DNA from: Amoebophrya sp. A120 | Lineage: Eukaryota > Sar > Dinophyceae > Syndiniales > Amoebophryaceae | Length of the DNA stretch: 64,000 nucleotides | Reading direction: 5' to 3' | Assembly: GCA_905178155.1 (NCBI GenBank) | Contig: CAJINV010000001.1 | Coordinates: forward strand, 12,573,136-12,637,135 | Shown here: piece after piece, positions 55,201-64,000 of the stretch | Numbering within the stretch: position 1 is the first letter of the stretch | Layout of the letters: the number at the start of each line of letters is the position of its first letter | Position numbers and translations under genes: made by a program | The notes under the pieces: model-generated | Databases searched by the model: none | The model's input: only the letters and a program-made list of their open reading frames with translations | What the model was told of the DNA's origin: nothing

Positions 55201-55399
55201 GCCGGGGTCCTTCGACCGGGCGAAAGCGAGAATGCTTGATACCCGGGACGAAGTCGAGCAGCGCATCGTGTTCTTGCAAATGGAGGGCCAAGACTCGAGC
55301 CTGTGGGCTCCCGTCAACAAAAACCTCGACGCACTTATCGACCAAACGGAGGGAGTCGGGGCGGAAAAGGGAAAATCTGACTCGTCTTGGTTTCGATGA
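52254..55399 (+). CDS. Secreted Ala-rich repeat protein
   Basis: Exons 52254-53860 and 53926-55399 join by a 65-base GT-AG intron and keep frame, giving 1026 residues. Without splicing, translation stops three codons after the donor. MLRTVILLQLLVVAVPG is a clear signal peptide. Residues 30-300 are Glu/Ala/Ser-rich. About residues 320-460 are made of imperfect repeats of an Ala/Pro/Gly/Asp unit (AAPKEAAEGGDA). The second half is helical with coiled-coil character. Short S-F-V-Q and S-F-I-Q motifs occur at SFVQLAS and SFIQQQV, and ALLQLRVG resembles them. Cys residues are few. Not recognised; a surface or extrusome component is a guess. Confidence 0.7.
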
Positions 55400-56180
55400 C
55401 CATCACCTACACTTGTTTTTCAGCAGAGCTAATCCTGTGTACTTATTCGTATTCTTAACAACATCGAGGAGGTGATCAAACCAATCACTTGTATGGATTC
55501 CAACCCCTATGTAAAATCCTTGCTGTATATGTACAATTCAACTAAATCTTCACCGCTCGACCTGTTCGCTACGGGTTTCTAGAATGACAAAATCAATTTT
55601 GGAACTTTGTATCTCCAAGAATCCTCTGGCTCAGTGTGCAGTGAGCAAAGCAATATCCAGGCTGGGAATGGTCCCGGACGGCTAGGGATGGTCTCTACTC
55701 CCGGCATCCCTCTCTCGGTGTGTTTCTACAAAGCCATTGACTCGGTATTTTCATGTGCGTGTTAAAATTTCTAGACAAGTCCATGTGCTGCGCGTTTCGG
55801 TCGGTAAGTACTGCAAATCGCATCTGTATCCGTTCGGTTGCAGGAGCAACTCGCTCAAAAATCTGCTTTTCTCGGTATGTCGTTTGGTGTCCTTCGCACG
55901 ATGGTGCTCTCGGTGACGCAGCCTCTGCTTTATTGTACATAGTTGTCTCTGCTGCCTTAAGAACTCGACGTCGACACCGTCCTGGGAATATGTATCCATA
56001 TCTGGCAAGTGCGTTATTCGTAGAAAACTTCTGACAGTGTGGCATTCTCTCATCAAAGTATCTCACGCCCCAAAGTAATTTTAAGCCTTTATTGAACTCT
56101 ATTTTCTCGCTGTTCCGTGCAGATTCGTGATCGTAAACAAATTTTTATACGTACTGTTGATTCTTGTTTCCAGCTAAACC
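55400..56180. other. Intergenic, 781 bp
   Basis: No gene recognised. The tract TTCTTGTTTCCAG ends at 56173, seven bases before the next ATG. Confidence 0.45.
56161..56173 (+). promoter_or_regulatory. Possible spliced-leader acceptor
   Basis: The pyrimidine tract and CAG just before the ATG at 56181 have the form of a trans-splice acceptor. A true 5' exon upstream is the alternative. Confidence 0.35.
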
Positions 56181-56920
56181 ATGCGGAGTGCACCAGCAGG
56201 CCGGTCCCCTGTGCCCGCTCGAGGATACAGTGGCACCCCAGCTCGGAAAAAACAGGAAGGAGAAGCTTGGGCGGACAGGTCACCCTATCAGGACAAAGCG
56301 GGCAAGCAACCGTATTTGTTATTTTCTCAGTTTTCGAGGCATCGCACACCTCATAATCATTGTCATTTACTCGACCCCTGTCTGCCCACCGTGGGGCCTC
56401 GCATGTTATGATGCAAAGTTAGAAAACAACATAAACAAGAAGACCTTCTACTGACAAATTTTTCTGAATGATTTTTTTACCACTTAGGTACAACTACGTG
56501 CCCAACGCAAACTCGCCGAAGCTGTCGCCCAGAAGCCAGGTCGCCAAGCTGTCCCCTAGGAGCATGGCCTCGGCGAGGAAGGCCACCACGAAAACCGGAC
56601 TGCAGTCGGGGCAAAGCAGTCCCTCGTCATTTTTTTCGGTACCTGAGGAAGTTCCGGAGAAGACTCCGGGGGACGAGGAAGAGCTCGGGCGGTTTGGCCG
56701 CTTCCGCAAGTGGTGCGGGGAACACAAGAAGACCGTGGCCGCCGGAGTGGCGGTGGTCTCGCTGGCGAGCATTGCCGCGGTCGTGTACTACAAGCCAGAA
56801 CTCGCACCTGAGGGAGCCATGAAAAAGGTGCAAGACACCAAGGAAAAATGGACTTACACGTGGAATTGGAAAATCAAAGTGCCGGAGGTCAAGGTGCACG
56901 TCCCGACGGTGTCGAACTGA
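56181..56920 (+). CDS. Small single-span membrane protein
   Basis: Exons 56181-56311 and 56488-56920, with a GT-AG intron, give 187 residues in frame. The N-terminal 110 residues are Ser/Pro/Arg/Lys-rich, with a repeated KLSPRS motif that could be phosphorylated. One membrane span (KTVAAGVAVVSLASIAAVVY) follows. The remaining 50 residues contain WTYTWNWKIKVPEVKVHVP. There is no signal peptide, so the protein is likely anchored with a cytosolic N-terminus. No family recognised. Confidence 0.65.
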
Positions 56921-57619
56921 GTTTTCTTGCCTTTATGTATGATATCCGAGGGGAGACACCTTTTTGCGCTGCTAAGCGACCAGTTTTCGATGTTGAGTTG
57001 TTTGAGATTTTTCTGACTTTTCCCTACATACTCATTTCCGTTTTCTACAGTCTGGGAGTACGTCGATTCTCATTTTTTTCATCTGAGAGTTTTTGCAGAG
57101 AAAATGACTACCTATTGTTCATCGCTTGTTCATGTTCTCTCAATTTTTCGCCAGTGTTGCTGTTGTTAACAAGCAGGAGTTTGATACTCCTTTGTAGTTT
57201 TGCAGGTCAACAAGGTAAAATCCACACTTAACGACTTTTTTGACCTGCCAGCATGTTTTTCGCATGGTAAGTGTACAATGTCATAGCGGAAAAAAACTGC
57301 GTCTCGGGCAGTTGCTCTCTGGACAAGTTGTCTCAGTGTACAAACCACGATGTAATATGTCCTACAGAAGTTTCTGTTCGTATTTCGTACAGTCAAATAA
57401 TCGGTTTGCGTTTCGGTACCTTCACTACTTGATGCGATCCGGACATGCAAGATTTCCTGCAGTGGTTGAAAGCGATCATACGTACTTTTTTCCAAAGCTG
57501 TTACGCTGCAACATATGCCCAAAACAGATGATTTCGACCTTCTCTCGCTCGCGCAGTTCCATTTTGTATAAGAATTGCTTCTGTATTTTTCGAGCAATAA
57601 AAAAAAATGGCCACGAGTC
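56921..57619. other. Intergenic, 699 bp
   Basis: No gene recognised. AT-rich with T-runs. Confidence 0.45.
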
Positions 57620-60424
57620 ATGGACAGCTCGCGTTTCTACCTAGTGACTGCACTTTTACTCAAGTTTACAAGATCGATATGCGTTCTTTTCTCGCTAGCA
57701 GCTTCTGCGGTCCTCCCGCGCATTCGTGCGGCCACTCTGGTGTTGTCACCCGATTGCAGTCGGCAGCTCTCGCAGGACACGTTGCGAGATTGCGTGGATT
57801 GGGAAGCGGGAAAGGATCTGTTGCAGCCGGGCTCCGGGCGTCTGGTGTGCACCTGCGGCGGCATAGTGCACAGCGACAGAGAAGCCGACGGTCGACCAGC
57901 CTTTCCGCCCGTTTTTATCGCATCCACCGAAGGAGCAGGATCTACAGAGCAAGATGGACGAGTACAGCTGGTGAAAAACACACCACCTCCGACCAGCGCT
58001 GGCTCCGCCACTTCGGCAGCGATGCTCGAGCGACTCCAGAAGCTCGAGACGATGCTGAATCTCCGCGAGTATCTGATCGAGCGCAAGCACGGCAAGGAGA
58101 GTCGGGAACAAGGCCCGTCCAACTCCAATATTAACGGGACAATAAACCGCCTGCTGGACAAGAAGCGGTGCGGATGGCCGGATGCGTGCCAGAGTGCGTT
58201 CTACCTGAAGGACCTCGCATTGGAGCTGATGGAAAGGCATCCCGATGGGAAAGACGCTCAGCTTGGAGTTCTGGAGCTCGGCGTGTTGGGGGGTAGCAGC
58301 AGCGTGTTTTTCGTCGGCATGTACCGGAAGGTCTACTTTGTCGACGTGTATCGCGAGCACCTGGAGACGGTCAGAAATGTGCTGGAGGAACTAAAACGCG
58401 ACGAGTTTTTATCCTCTGTGTTTACTAACGAAAATCCGGAACGAACAACTACAACAAGCATCAGCCTGGCTCTTGCTGCCGTTTCCTTCCACCACTTTGA
58501 TCTTTACGCCGAATCGTGGCGGCGAAACTTCGGGCAGTTTTATCCCGAGGGTGTTGCAGCCGACGTTGCTGTTGTGGACGCCGACCACCGGTACAGAAAT
58601 GTTTTGATGGATTTAGATAATTTGTTCCGGATCCCGCAACTGCACTACATCGCGTTGCACGATTTCGGCGTATCTGTGGACGTGCATCGCGCAGTGCTGG
58701 AGGTGCAGGCGGAAGGAAAAATGGAATGCAGGAAAGTGGATAGCGCAGGCTCTATGTCTACGAACACGATTGGCGTTATGCTGGAGCAGAACTGCCACTG
58801 GTTCGGGCGAGACGCGGCATTGTGGCAGGAAGGAATTTTTTGCCAAGTGCACAGAGAGAGGTCGCAGTTGCGTGACCGTCATGTTGGACTGTCGCGTAGA
58901 ACAAGTAGCCGCGACAGCATCTTCACAGAACCGCATACGGAAGAAGGAACTTTTCTCGACGATGGTGTGGGCGAAGATTATAATGCGGAGCAGAATCATG
59001 CAGGGCAGATTGTCGTAACCAGTAAGGTAGACGGGGACGTCGATTCAAGTGAGCGGTCCGTGTCAAACGGCGAAGAGCCTACAAATATCAGTCCCCGCTT
59101 TTCCGGCCAGGAGCTTTCCGTGCCGTCGCTTTCCGCCTTCCAGCAGGTCCCGGCGTATGGCGTAGCGGCAAACTTCGTCAGAGAAGGAGTGCGCGTCCGA
59201 ACTAACAACGGGGTCTATGTGCATGGGAGGGATGTGCAGCGACTTTATCAGACCGCGGTGAACGATTTGGTCCGCCGACTCGTGCTTCTCTTTTCCGGCT
59301 ACTGGTTGCACGGGACCACGGTGTGGCGCAACCAGGTTTTGGTCAATGCCGGGCACCGTCGGGAGTTCCTGCTTTTGCTGAAGCCCTTCCGCGGCACTGA
59401 GGAAGCAACGCCGGAAGTTACGCAGCTATACTCTCAACGTGCGCAGGTACTGTCGCAAGGCGTGTCAGAAGAGGAACAGTATCGTGTACTAAATCCCGGA
59501 CCAACACAATTTTGCTTTGACTTCGACCCCGAGCCCTTTCGGGACTACTTTCACACGGTCGGAAAAGAAATCGCGGATGTGGAGCGGCGCGCGGCAACAG
59601 AGTTCCTACAGAAGAATCTTCGTGGGGCTCCTCCGGAAGTTGATGCTGAAAAAAGCAAAAGTAGTGGCGACGGAATATTAAACGAAGAGGAGGAGGCTGA
59701 AGCGCTTTTTGCAAACGTCAGAGACGTTTTGTTTCGGTCCAACCAGCAAGGCCCGCAAGGAGAGAATGCGGAAAAGAACGGTATGGGCGGGAGTTTCCCA
59801 CCCTCTTCTGAGCTAGAAGCATTCACAAATACGCGGTTGAAGCGCAAGCTAGGACACCGTATTCCTGATTTCTCCCAGATCAGCACGCAGCCGTTTAGTG
59901 TGCACTTGCTCGACGTGAGTCTGTGTCCTGAGCTGTACAACAACGAAGGGGGCGAAGATGAAAACATACTAAACGGCGCAAAAAAAGATGAAACATCTGG
60001 GCGGTCTGCACCAAATTTGGACGCCTTGCTGGAAAAGGTGCTCTACGAGCATCCGAGTCGCTGTCGCTACGACCTGTTGCAGGTTTCACCCGCGAGCGGG
60101 AACACGACTGAAGCGGCGAGGAATTATCGGTTTCACGATTTCTGGACGCATGCGTGGAAATTTGTCTTTGCGAAGCCGGGAGCGCTGGCAGAGCAAGTAA
60201 AGTTAACTGCGGAAGAAGCACGAGTACCCGGTGCGCGCGTTAACACAAAAAATGTAGCGCAGTACCTTGAGCCAGGATGGGAGCTCCTACCTTCCGAGCA
60301 TTGGGGTAAACTCTATCTGCAAAAAGTGGGACGGACAGGCGTGTCGGGGGAAACTGTGCATCTGGTGAAGAAGCGAGACATTTTGACAACCACGCTAGCG
60401 CTGGATTACTTCTCGCAGTTGTAA
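57620..60424 (+). CDS. Secretory-pathway protein with a family-24-like methyltransferase domain
   Basis: A single exon of 934 residues. The ATG at 57620 opens a signal peptide or anchor (YLVTALLLKFTRSICVLFSLAA). A Cys-containing segment follows (SPDCSRQL, DCVDW, CTCGG). At about residues 210-380 is a class I SAM methyltransferase: VLELGVLGGSSSVFF (motif I), YFVDVYREHLETV (acidic loop), VAVVDADHRYRNVLMDL and YIALHDFGVSVDVH. The DADHxYxNVxxDL and HD patterns fit Methyltransf_24. The last 400 residues are a second, unplaced region (LLFSGYWLHGTTVWRNQVL). If the signal is real, methylation would take place in the ER, Golgi or outside; glycan substrates would fit. This is inference. Confidence 0.7.
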   Translation: MDSSRFYLVTALLLKFTRSICVLFSLAASAVLPRIRAATLVLSPDCSRQLSQDTLRDCVDWEAGKDLLQPGSGRLVCTCGGIVHSDREADGRPAFPPVFIASTEGAGSTEQDGRVQLVKNTPPPTSAGSATSAAMLERLQKLETMLNLREYLIERKHGKESREQGPSNSNINGTINRLLDKKRCGWPDACQSAFYLKDLALELMERHPDGKDAQLGVLELGVLGGSSSVFFVGMYRKVYFVDVYREHLETVRNVLEELKRDEFLSSVFTNENPERTTTTSISLALAAVSFHHFDLYAESWRRNFGQFYPEGVAADVAVVDADHRYRNVLMDLDNLFRIPQLHYIALHDFGVSVDVHRAVLEVQAEGKMECRKVDSAGSMSTNTIGVMLEQNCHWFGRDAALWQEGIFCQVHRERSQLRDRHVGLSRRTSSRDSIFTEPHTEEGTFLDDGVGEDYNAEQNHAGQIVVTSKVDGDVDSSERSVSNGEEPTNISPRFSGQELSVPSLSAFQQVPAYGVAANFVREGVRVRTNNGVYVHGRDVQRLYQTAVNDLVRRLVLLFSGYWLHGTTVWRNQVLVNAGHRREFLLLLKPFRGTEEATPEVTQLYSQRAQVLSQGVSEEEQYRVLNPGPTQFCFDFDPEPFRDYFHTVGKEIADVERRAATEFLQKNLRGAPPEVDAEKSKSSGDGILNEEEEAEALFANVRDVLFRSNQQGPQGENAEKNGMGGSFPPSSELEAFTNTRLKRKLGHRIPDFSQISTQPFSVHLLDVSLCPELYNNEGGEDENILNGAKKDETSGRSAPNLDALLEKVLYEHPSRCRYDLLQVSPASGNTTEAARNYRFHDFWTHAWKFVFAKPGALAEQVKLTAEEARVPGARVNTKNVAQYLEPGWELLPSEHWGKLYLQKVGRTGVSGETVHLVKKRDILTTTLALDYFSQL

Positions 60425-61803
60425 ACAGCAGCGCTTTGAAAATTTGTGAAATTACTGCGCCGACCGATGGAGATCTATTTCACGGCCCCGTTTATAGTGC
60501 GCTTTTTTGCGCACAGACACGTTCACGTTTTGAACAGTTTAGTGTTTCTGTATCAGACGAAAAATTCTGAGAATATTCTTTTTTTTCTGCGCGATGTGAG
60601 TATTTTTTTTTTTCAGAAGTGAAGCATGAAAACGCGATTTACAAGTGAGGCGCATTCGATGCAGTCAAGCTTCCCAACCACTGGCGATGGTGTTTGTTTG
60701 TTTTTCCGCCTATTGTTGTATGTTTGATGCTCTAGAAAGCCTGGGAGATCAGTTGCGATAGCGCGACGCTCTTTATTGCAATTAAGATTCAACCTCAGTC
60801 ATTCTAGCAAAAAGCGAAAGATGTGAGAAGCGCCTCATCTTCTGGTACTGCTCTTCGTTGCATGCTGTGCCGGCAGCTACAATCGTGGTAAGCTCTTCAC
60901 GTGTTTGTGGTTGAAAATTGCTCTATGATCATTTCATGCTTATGAATGTTTTTTGCATGATGAACGCGTTGCGTGTGCGTGCGAGTAGGATAAAGTTGAA
61001 ACGTCTCAGTATTCAATCATTAATCATTCAAACCCAAATTTTTTAGGGAAGAACTTTGATGGCCTTATCCGCAGTCCTTTTCTACGCGGAGGCTATCGTA
61101 GGGAAACATATAATAATCTCAAAGGTCTTCGTCGTTGGTAGCTCGTAAGTGATCGAAGCGGCAGTGCCGTCGCTCTCTGTTGCTCTTGTTTTCTTGCTAA
61201 GCACAGGGACCTTGCGAGCATTCCGTGGTGCGTGGTGCCTGTCGATACAGAAGCAACTTAACATTGCTAATCGCGGTGCCGTTCTTTCTTGCTTGGGATC
61301 CGCTGCACATTCGGGTAGGAGTCATTCCCCTGCTGAATTTTTTTTGCAGCACGTCTGGCCGAGCCTTTCTCTCGCTCCTATCGAGTTGAGTCGTGGTCCT
61401 GTCTCAGCTGGTCTTCAACACGACCTCCGTGTGAGCCGACCCGAAAACCAATTCAGCCAGCACTTTCTTTTTACAACATCATTCAACCCGGTGGGCTTTA
61501 CACCGAGATTTTTTCAAACAGGCGAGGCCTCTTCGCTTCAACTACATCAAACACGCGTCTTTCATCTTCCTCTTTCTATGTGACGCCAGCAACACTTCTA
61601 CCAACGAGCGTCTCCAATCAGAAACATCAAGAACCTTCACATGAGTAAAGAACTTCAGAAAACCTCCACCCATCACTGCACAGCGTGGAAACAAGACTAA
61701 CACGACCAATCGACAAGAAGAATATATTAATTTCAGGAACAACTACAACACCTCCGTCCATCGCAACCCCGCACCTTCGTGCTACTCTCCAGTGCCCTAG
61801 AAG
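60425..61803. other. Intergenic, about 1.4 kb
   Basis: No gene recognised. AT-rich with two T-runs near 60580-60615. The ORF around 61149-61583 begins without ATG and has no motif. TTTCAG at 61731-61736 precedes the next gene. Confidence 0.45.
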
Positions 61804-63765
61804 ATGAGCAGCTCACCGGGCCGCGAAAACATCTTGGACACGCCAGAGAGCGCGGAGTTGACTCTGGTGGACAGTCTGCTGCAAGCGGAAAACATTTACG
61901 AGAATTTGGAAACCACGACAGCCGCGGACAGCGAGCTGGCTAAGAAGCAAAACACAGCGAAAATAAATCCACCCGCTACTTCTGCCATGGACACCCACAA
62001 GCAGAACGATATGCAGCCCAAGGTGGACGAAAGTATAAACAAAAATCCGAAGCAAGCGCATAATCAGCAGCACACCAGTCCTGCCCGAACGCAAGGCTTT
62101 TTGAACACGGCGAAGCAGTTGGAAATCAGAGAAAAGACGCCCTACAGTAAAGGTGGAAAGAACAATGCCAAGGCTGCGAGGCGCATGGGGGAGCAGAGGG
62201 TAGGCAGCGGAACGGGAAGCGAATCCATCGTCCGGACTGGATCGTTCGCGACGGCCGTCGATGCCGAATCCGACATGGAACACGAGAGCGCCGAGGAACA
62301 CGCGAGCCCGGAACTGGGCAGGAAGGAAAAAAATAACAGTACTAAAATCGTCCCGCCGCAGAAGAAACCCAATAAGAAGCAACCTGCAGTTCTTGGCGAT
62401 AGTGGCATTAACAGTAGCAGTGAGGACAGAGACTACTCCTCGAGTAGCAGTCCAGGTAGCGAGAGCTGCAACAGCAAGTCTTACAACAACAGTAGTTCTT
62501 CCTACAGTACTAGCGGGAAGAATCGATACAACAATTATGACAATTGTAGCAGCGACGTCTTCAGCAAATCGCACCGGAAGATGACCCGCGCGGAGCAGGC
62601 AGCAGAGGCGATGAAGGAGCACCAGGTGGTCACTTGCGCGGACGCCAGTCCGGAGCACGAGGTTTCATCCCGAAGTTTGGTGCCGCCCTGGCAAAAAGAG
62701 GAGGGTGAGCCGCTGTGGGAACTGCGGGAGGTATAATTAGCTGCGGAGGTTTCGACGCTTATTCGACTGCTTCTACTTTTCGTGGCCAAGTTCCTTTGGT
62801 CGTGGTCCTTATTCGCATCAGGTTACTTTCGCTTTCAGTAATATGTCCGCTTTTGTCTCTACTAAAGAAACTGTCTATGACTTGTCTCAGGTGGTGATCA
62901 CGGCTTCGGCTGGGAATAAGCTAGCTTGGATCGCGCGGCCCAAGATCAAAGAGAAAAAGAAGAACCCCGTGAAAATAATCTTGGCAGACCACAGCGTTTT
63001 CAAGGTAATATAAGGCACTTCCGATATTACCAGGATGAGGTGAAACTGAATGAACGACCTACGACCACGGATGTTGAAGAGATTCATATATCAACATGAC
63101 TATGCCTTTGTTTTGGAAAACAAGCTAGAACAAGAAGATCCGGTGAGAAAAAAAATCACTCCTAGGTGCAAGTCGCGGAGCTGATCCAGGGCCGGTGCGC
63201 GCACATGGTCTTGTACCCGAATCCGAAGGAGAAAACCTGGGACGAGAAGGAAGATCGCAAGAAGGCGAGACGCAACGAGAGGTGGAACTCCCGAACCCGT
63301 GGCTCGGGTTCGGATGAACAAGGCACCAGTAATTCGGAACAGGAAAACAAAGCAGCGGAAGAACTTCCCATTGTGGGAGAAGAGCAAGAGGACTACACTG
63401 GAAAAATTCAGTCGCCCATTACTGTGACTGCGGTAAACAAGGAGTCGCAGCAGGTACAATCGCCCGGGGAAGCAGCAGCTGCTGGTGCTGCAGCGAGCTC
63501 TAGTACGCCGGACAAGAAGCTGAAAAAGGATGAAAACTGTGAAGATGATTCCTACACGTACTCGTCTAAAATGTTGGGCGCCCCCACCAGCACGCCGTTG
63601 AAAGAGGAGCCGCCGGTGGCGCTGTTCTACATCGAGGGCCGGTCGGATAACATCCAGAAAGCGCTCGAGGGTTTAGCGCGCTATCGCCAGTGCCACATCG
63701 AGTGCGTTGAGATCACAGAACACGTGTTTCAGCAGATTCGTTGGTCGCGAAGTACTGACATTTAG
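61804..63765 (+). CDS. Unrecognised Ser/Asn-rich protein
   Basis: Three exons (61804-62730, 62891-63004, 63166-63765) with GT-AG introns are all phase 0, giving 546 residues. The first exon is disordered with Ser, Asn and acidic tracts (SSSEDRDYSSSSSPGSE). The small second exon encodes VVITASAGNKLAWIARPKIK, the start of a basic folded patch that continues with HMVLYPNPKEKTWDEK. The C-terminal 50 residues (VALFYIEGRSDNIQKALEGL, HIECVEITEHVFQQI) look folded and could form a small alpha/beta domain. No family is recognised. Confidence 0.62.
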
Positions 63766-64000
63766 TACAACCGTTTGAGGCCGTTTCTAGAATAAAGAAA
63801 AATTTAGAATCTGCTAGAATCACATATGGATTGTTCTGTGCGTGGTTGTGTTTCATCGCGGACTTGTAAAATTCTGCCGTGAATCATTCTGCTGTTCGAC
63901 GAAAGAAACAAGTTTATTGTTTAAAATATCACCTCAATCAGTGTCGAACCCGCCGGGGTTTCTGGCCCAAGTGGTTTCGGAGAGCGGTATCGCCCAGGCG
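63766..64000. other. Downstream flank to window end
   Basis: No gene is seen in these 235 bases. The AATAAA-like stretch near 63790 may be part of the 3' UTR. Confidence 0.4.

Overview
The window looks like nuclear DNA of an alveolate protist, most likely a dinoflagellate and perhaps a Syndiniales parasite such as Amoebophrya. The reasons are: intron-split protein genes in the standard code; a CPW-WPC protein (an alveolate family); an SF-assemblin-like coiled-coil protein; a voltage-gated proton channel; almost all convincing genes on the + strand; and many introns that are visibly mobile elements. The species is inferred, not shown.

Layout. 1-13 kb: an unrecognised Met/Gln-rich protein, a PqiA-like multi-pass membrane protein, a four-domain CPW-WPC protein and an SF-assemblin-like protein. 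13.8-16.5 kb: a pfkB-family sugar or nucleoside kinase. 16.7-20.2 kb: a repeat-rich accessory stretch with weak minus-strand ORFs, an array of near-palindromic units, a 39-bp in-frame repeat, a fold-back and three copies of a T10...TAG cassette. 20.5-23.8 kb: an EF-hand protein with a 154-bp minisatellite in one intron. 24.7-38.5 kb: mostly compact genes for a histidine-phosphatase-fold enzyme, a Yippee protein, an Hv1 proton channel, a DOT1-like methyltransferase, a PlsC-type acyltransferase and a WRAP53/TCAB1-like WD40 protein. 40.2-51.5 kb: a very large unrecognised protein, a CYTH-domain phosphatase and an unrecognised TPRGG-repeat protein. 52-64 kb: a secreted Ala-rich protein, a small single-span membrane protein, a secreted family-24-like methyltransferase and a Ser/Asn-rich protein. 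Neighbouring genes share no obvious pathway.

The outstanding feature is a set of twelve introner elements. Each has terminal inverted repeats beginning TAT and ending ATA and is flanked by a 5-bp target-site duplication. Ten interrupt a coding exon in which removing the element plus one duplication copy restores the frame exactly. The eleventh, in the kinase gene, restores the frame locally although that gene's middle exons are unresolved. The twelfth sits on a pre-existing 3' splice site. At least four sequence families (A, B, C, F) share a subterminal pattern, occur in both orientations, and mostly cannot be spliced as GT-AG. Ordinary GT-AG introns lie in the same genes. This is a live record of transposon-driven intron gain.
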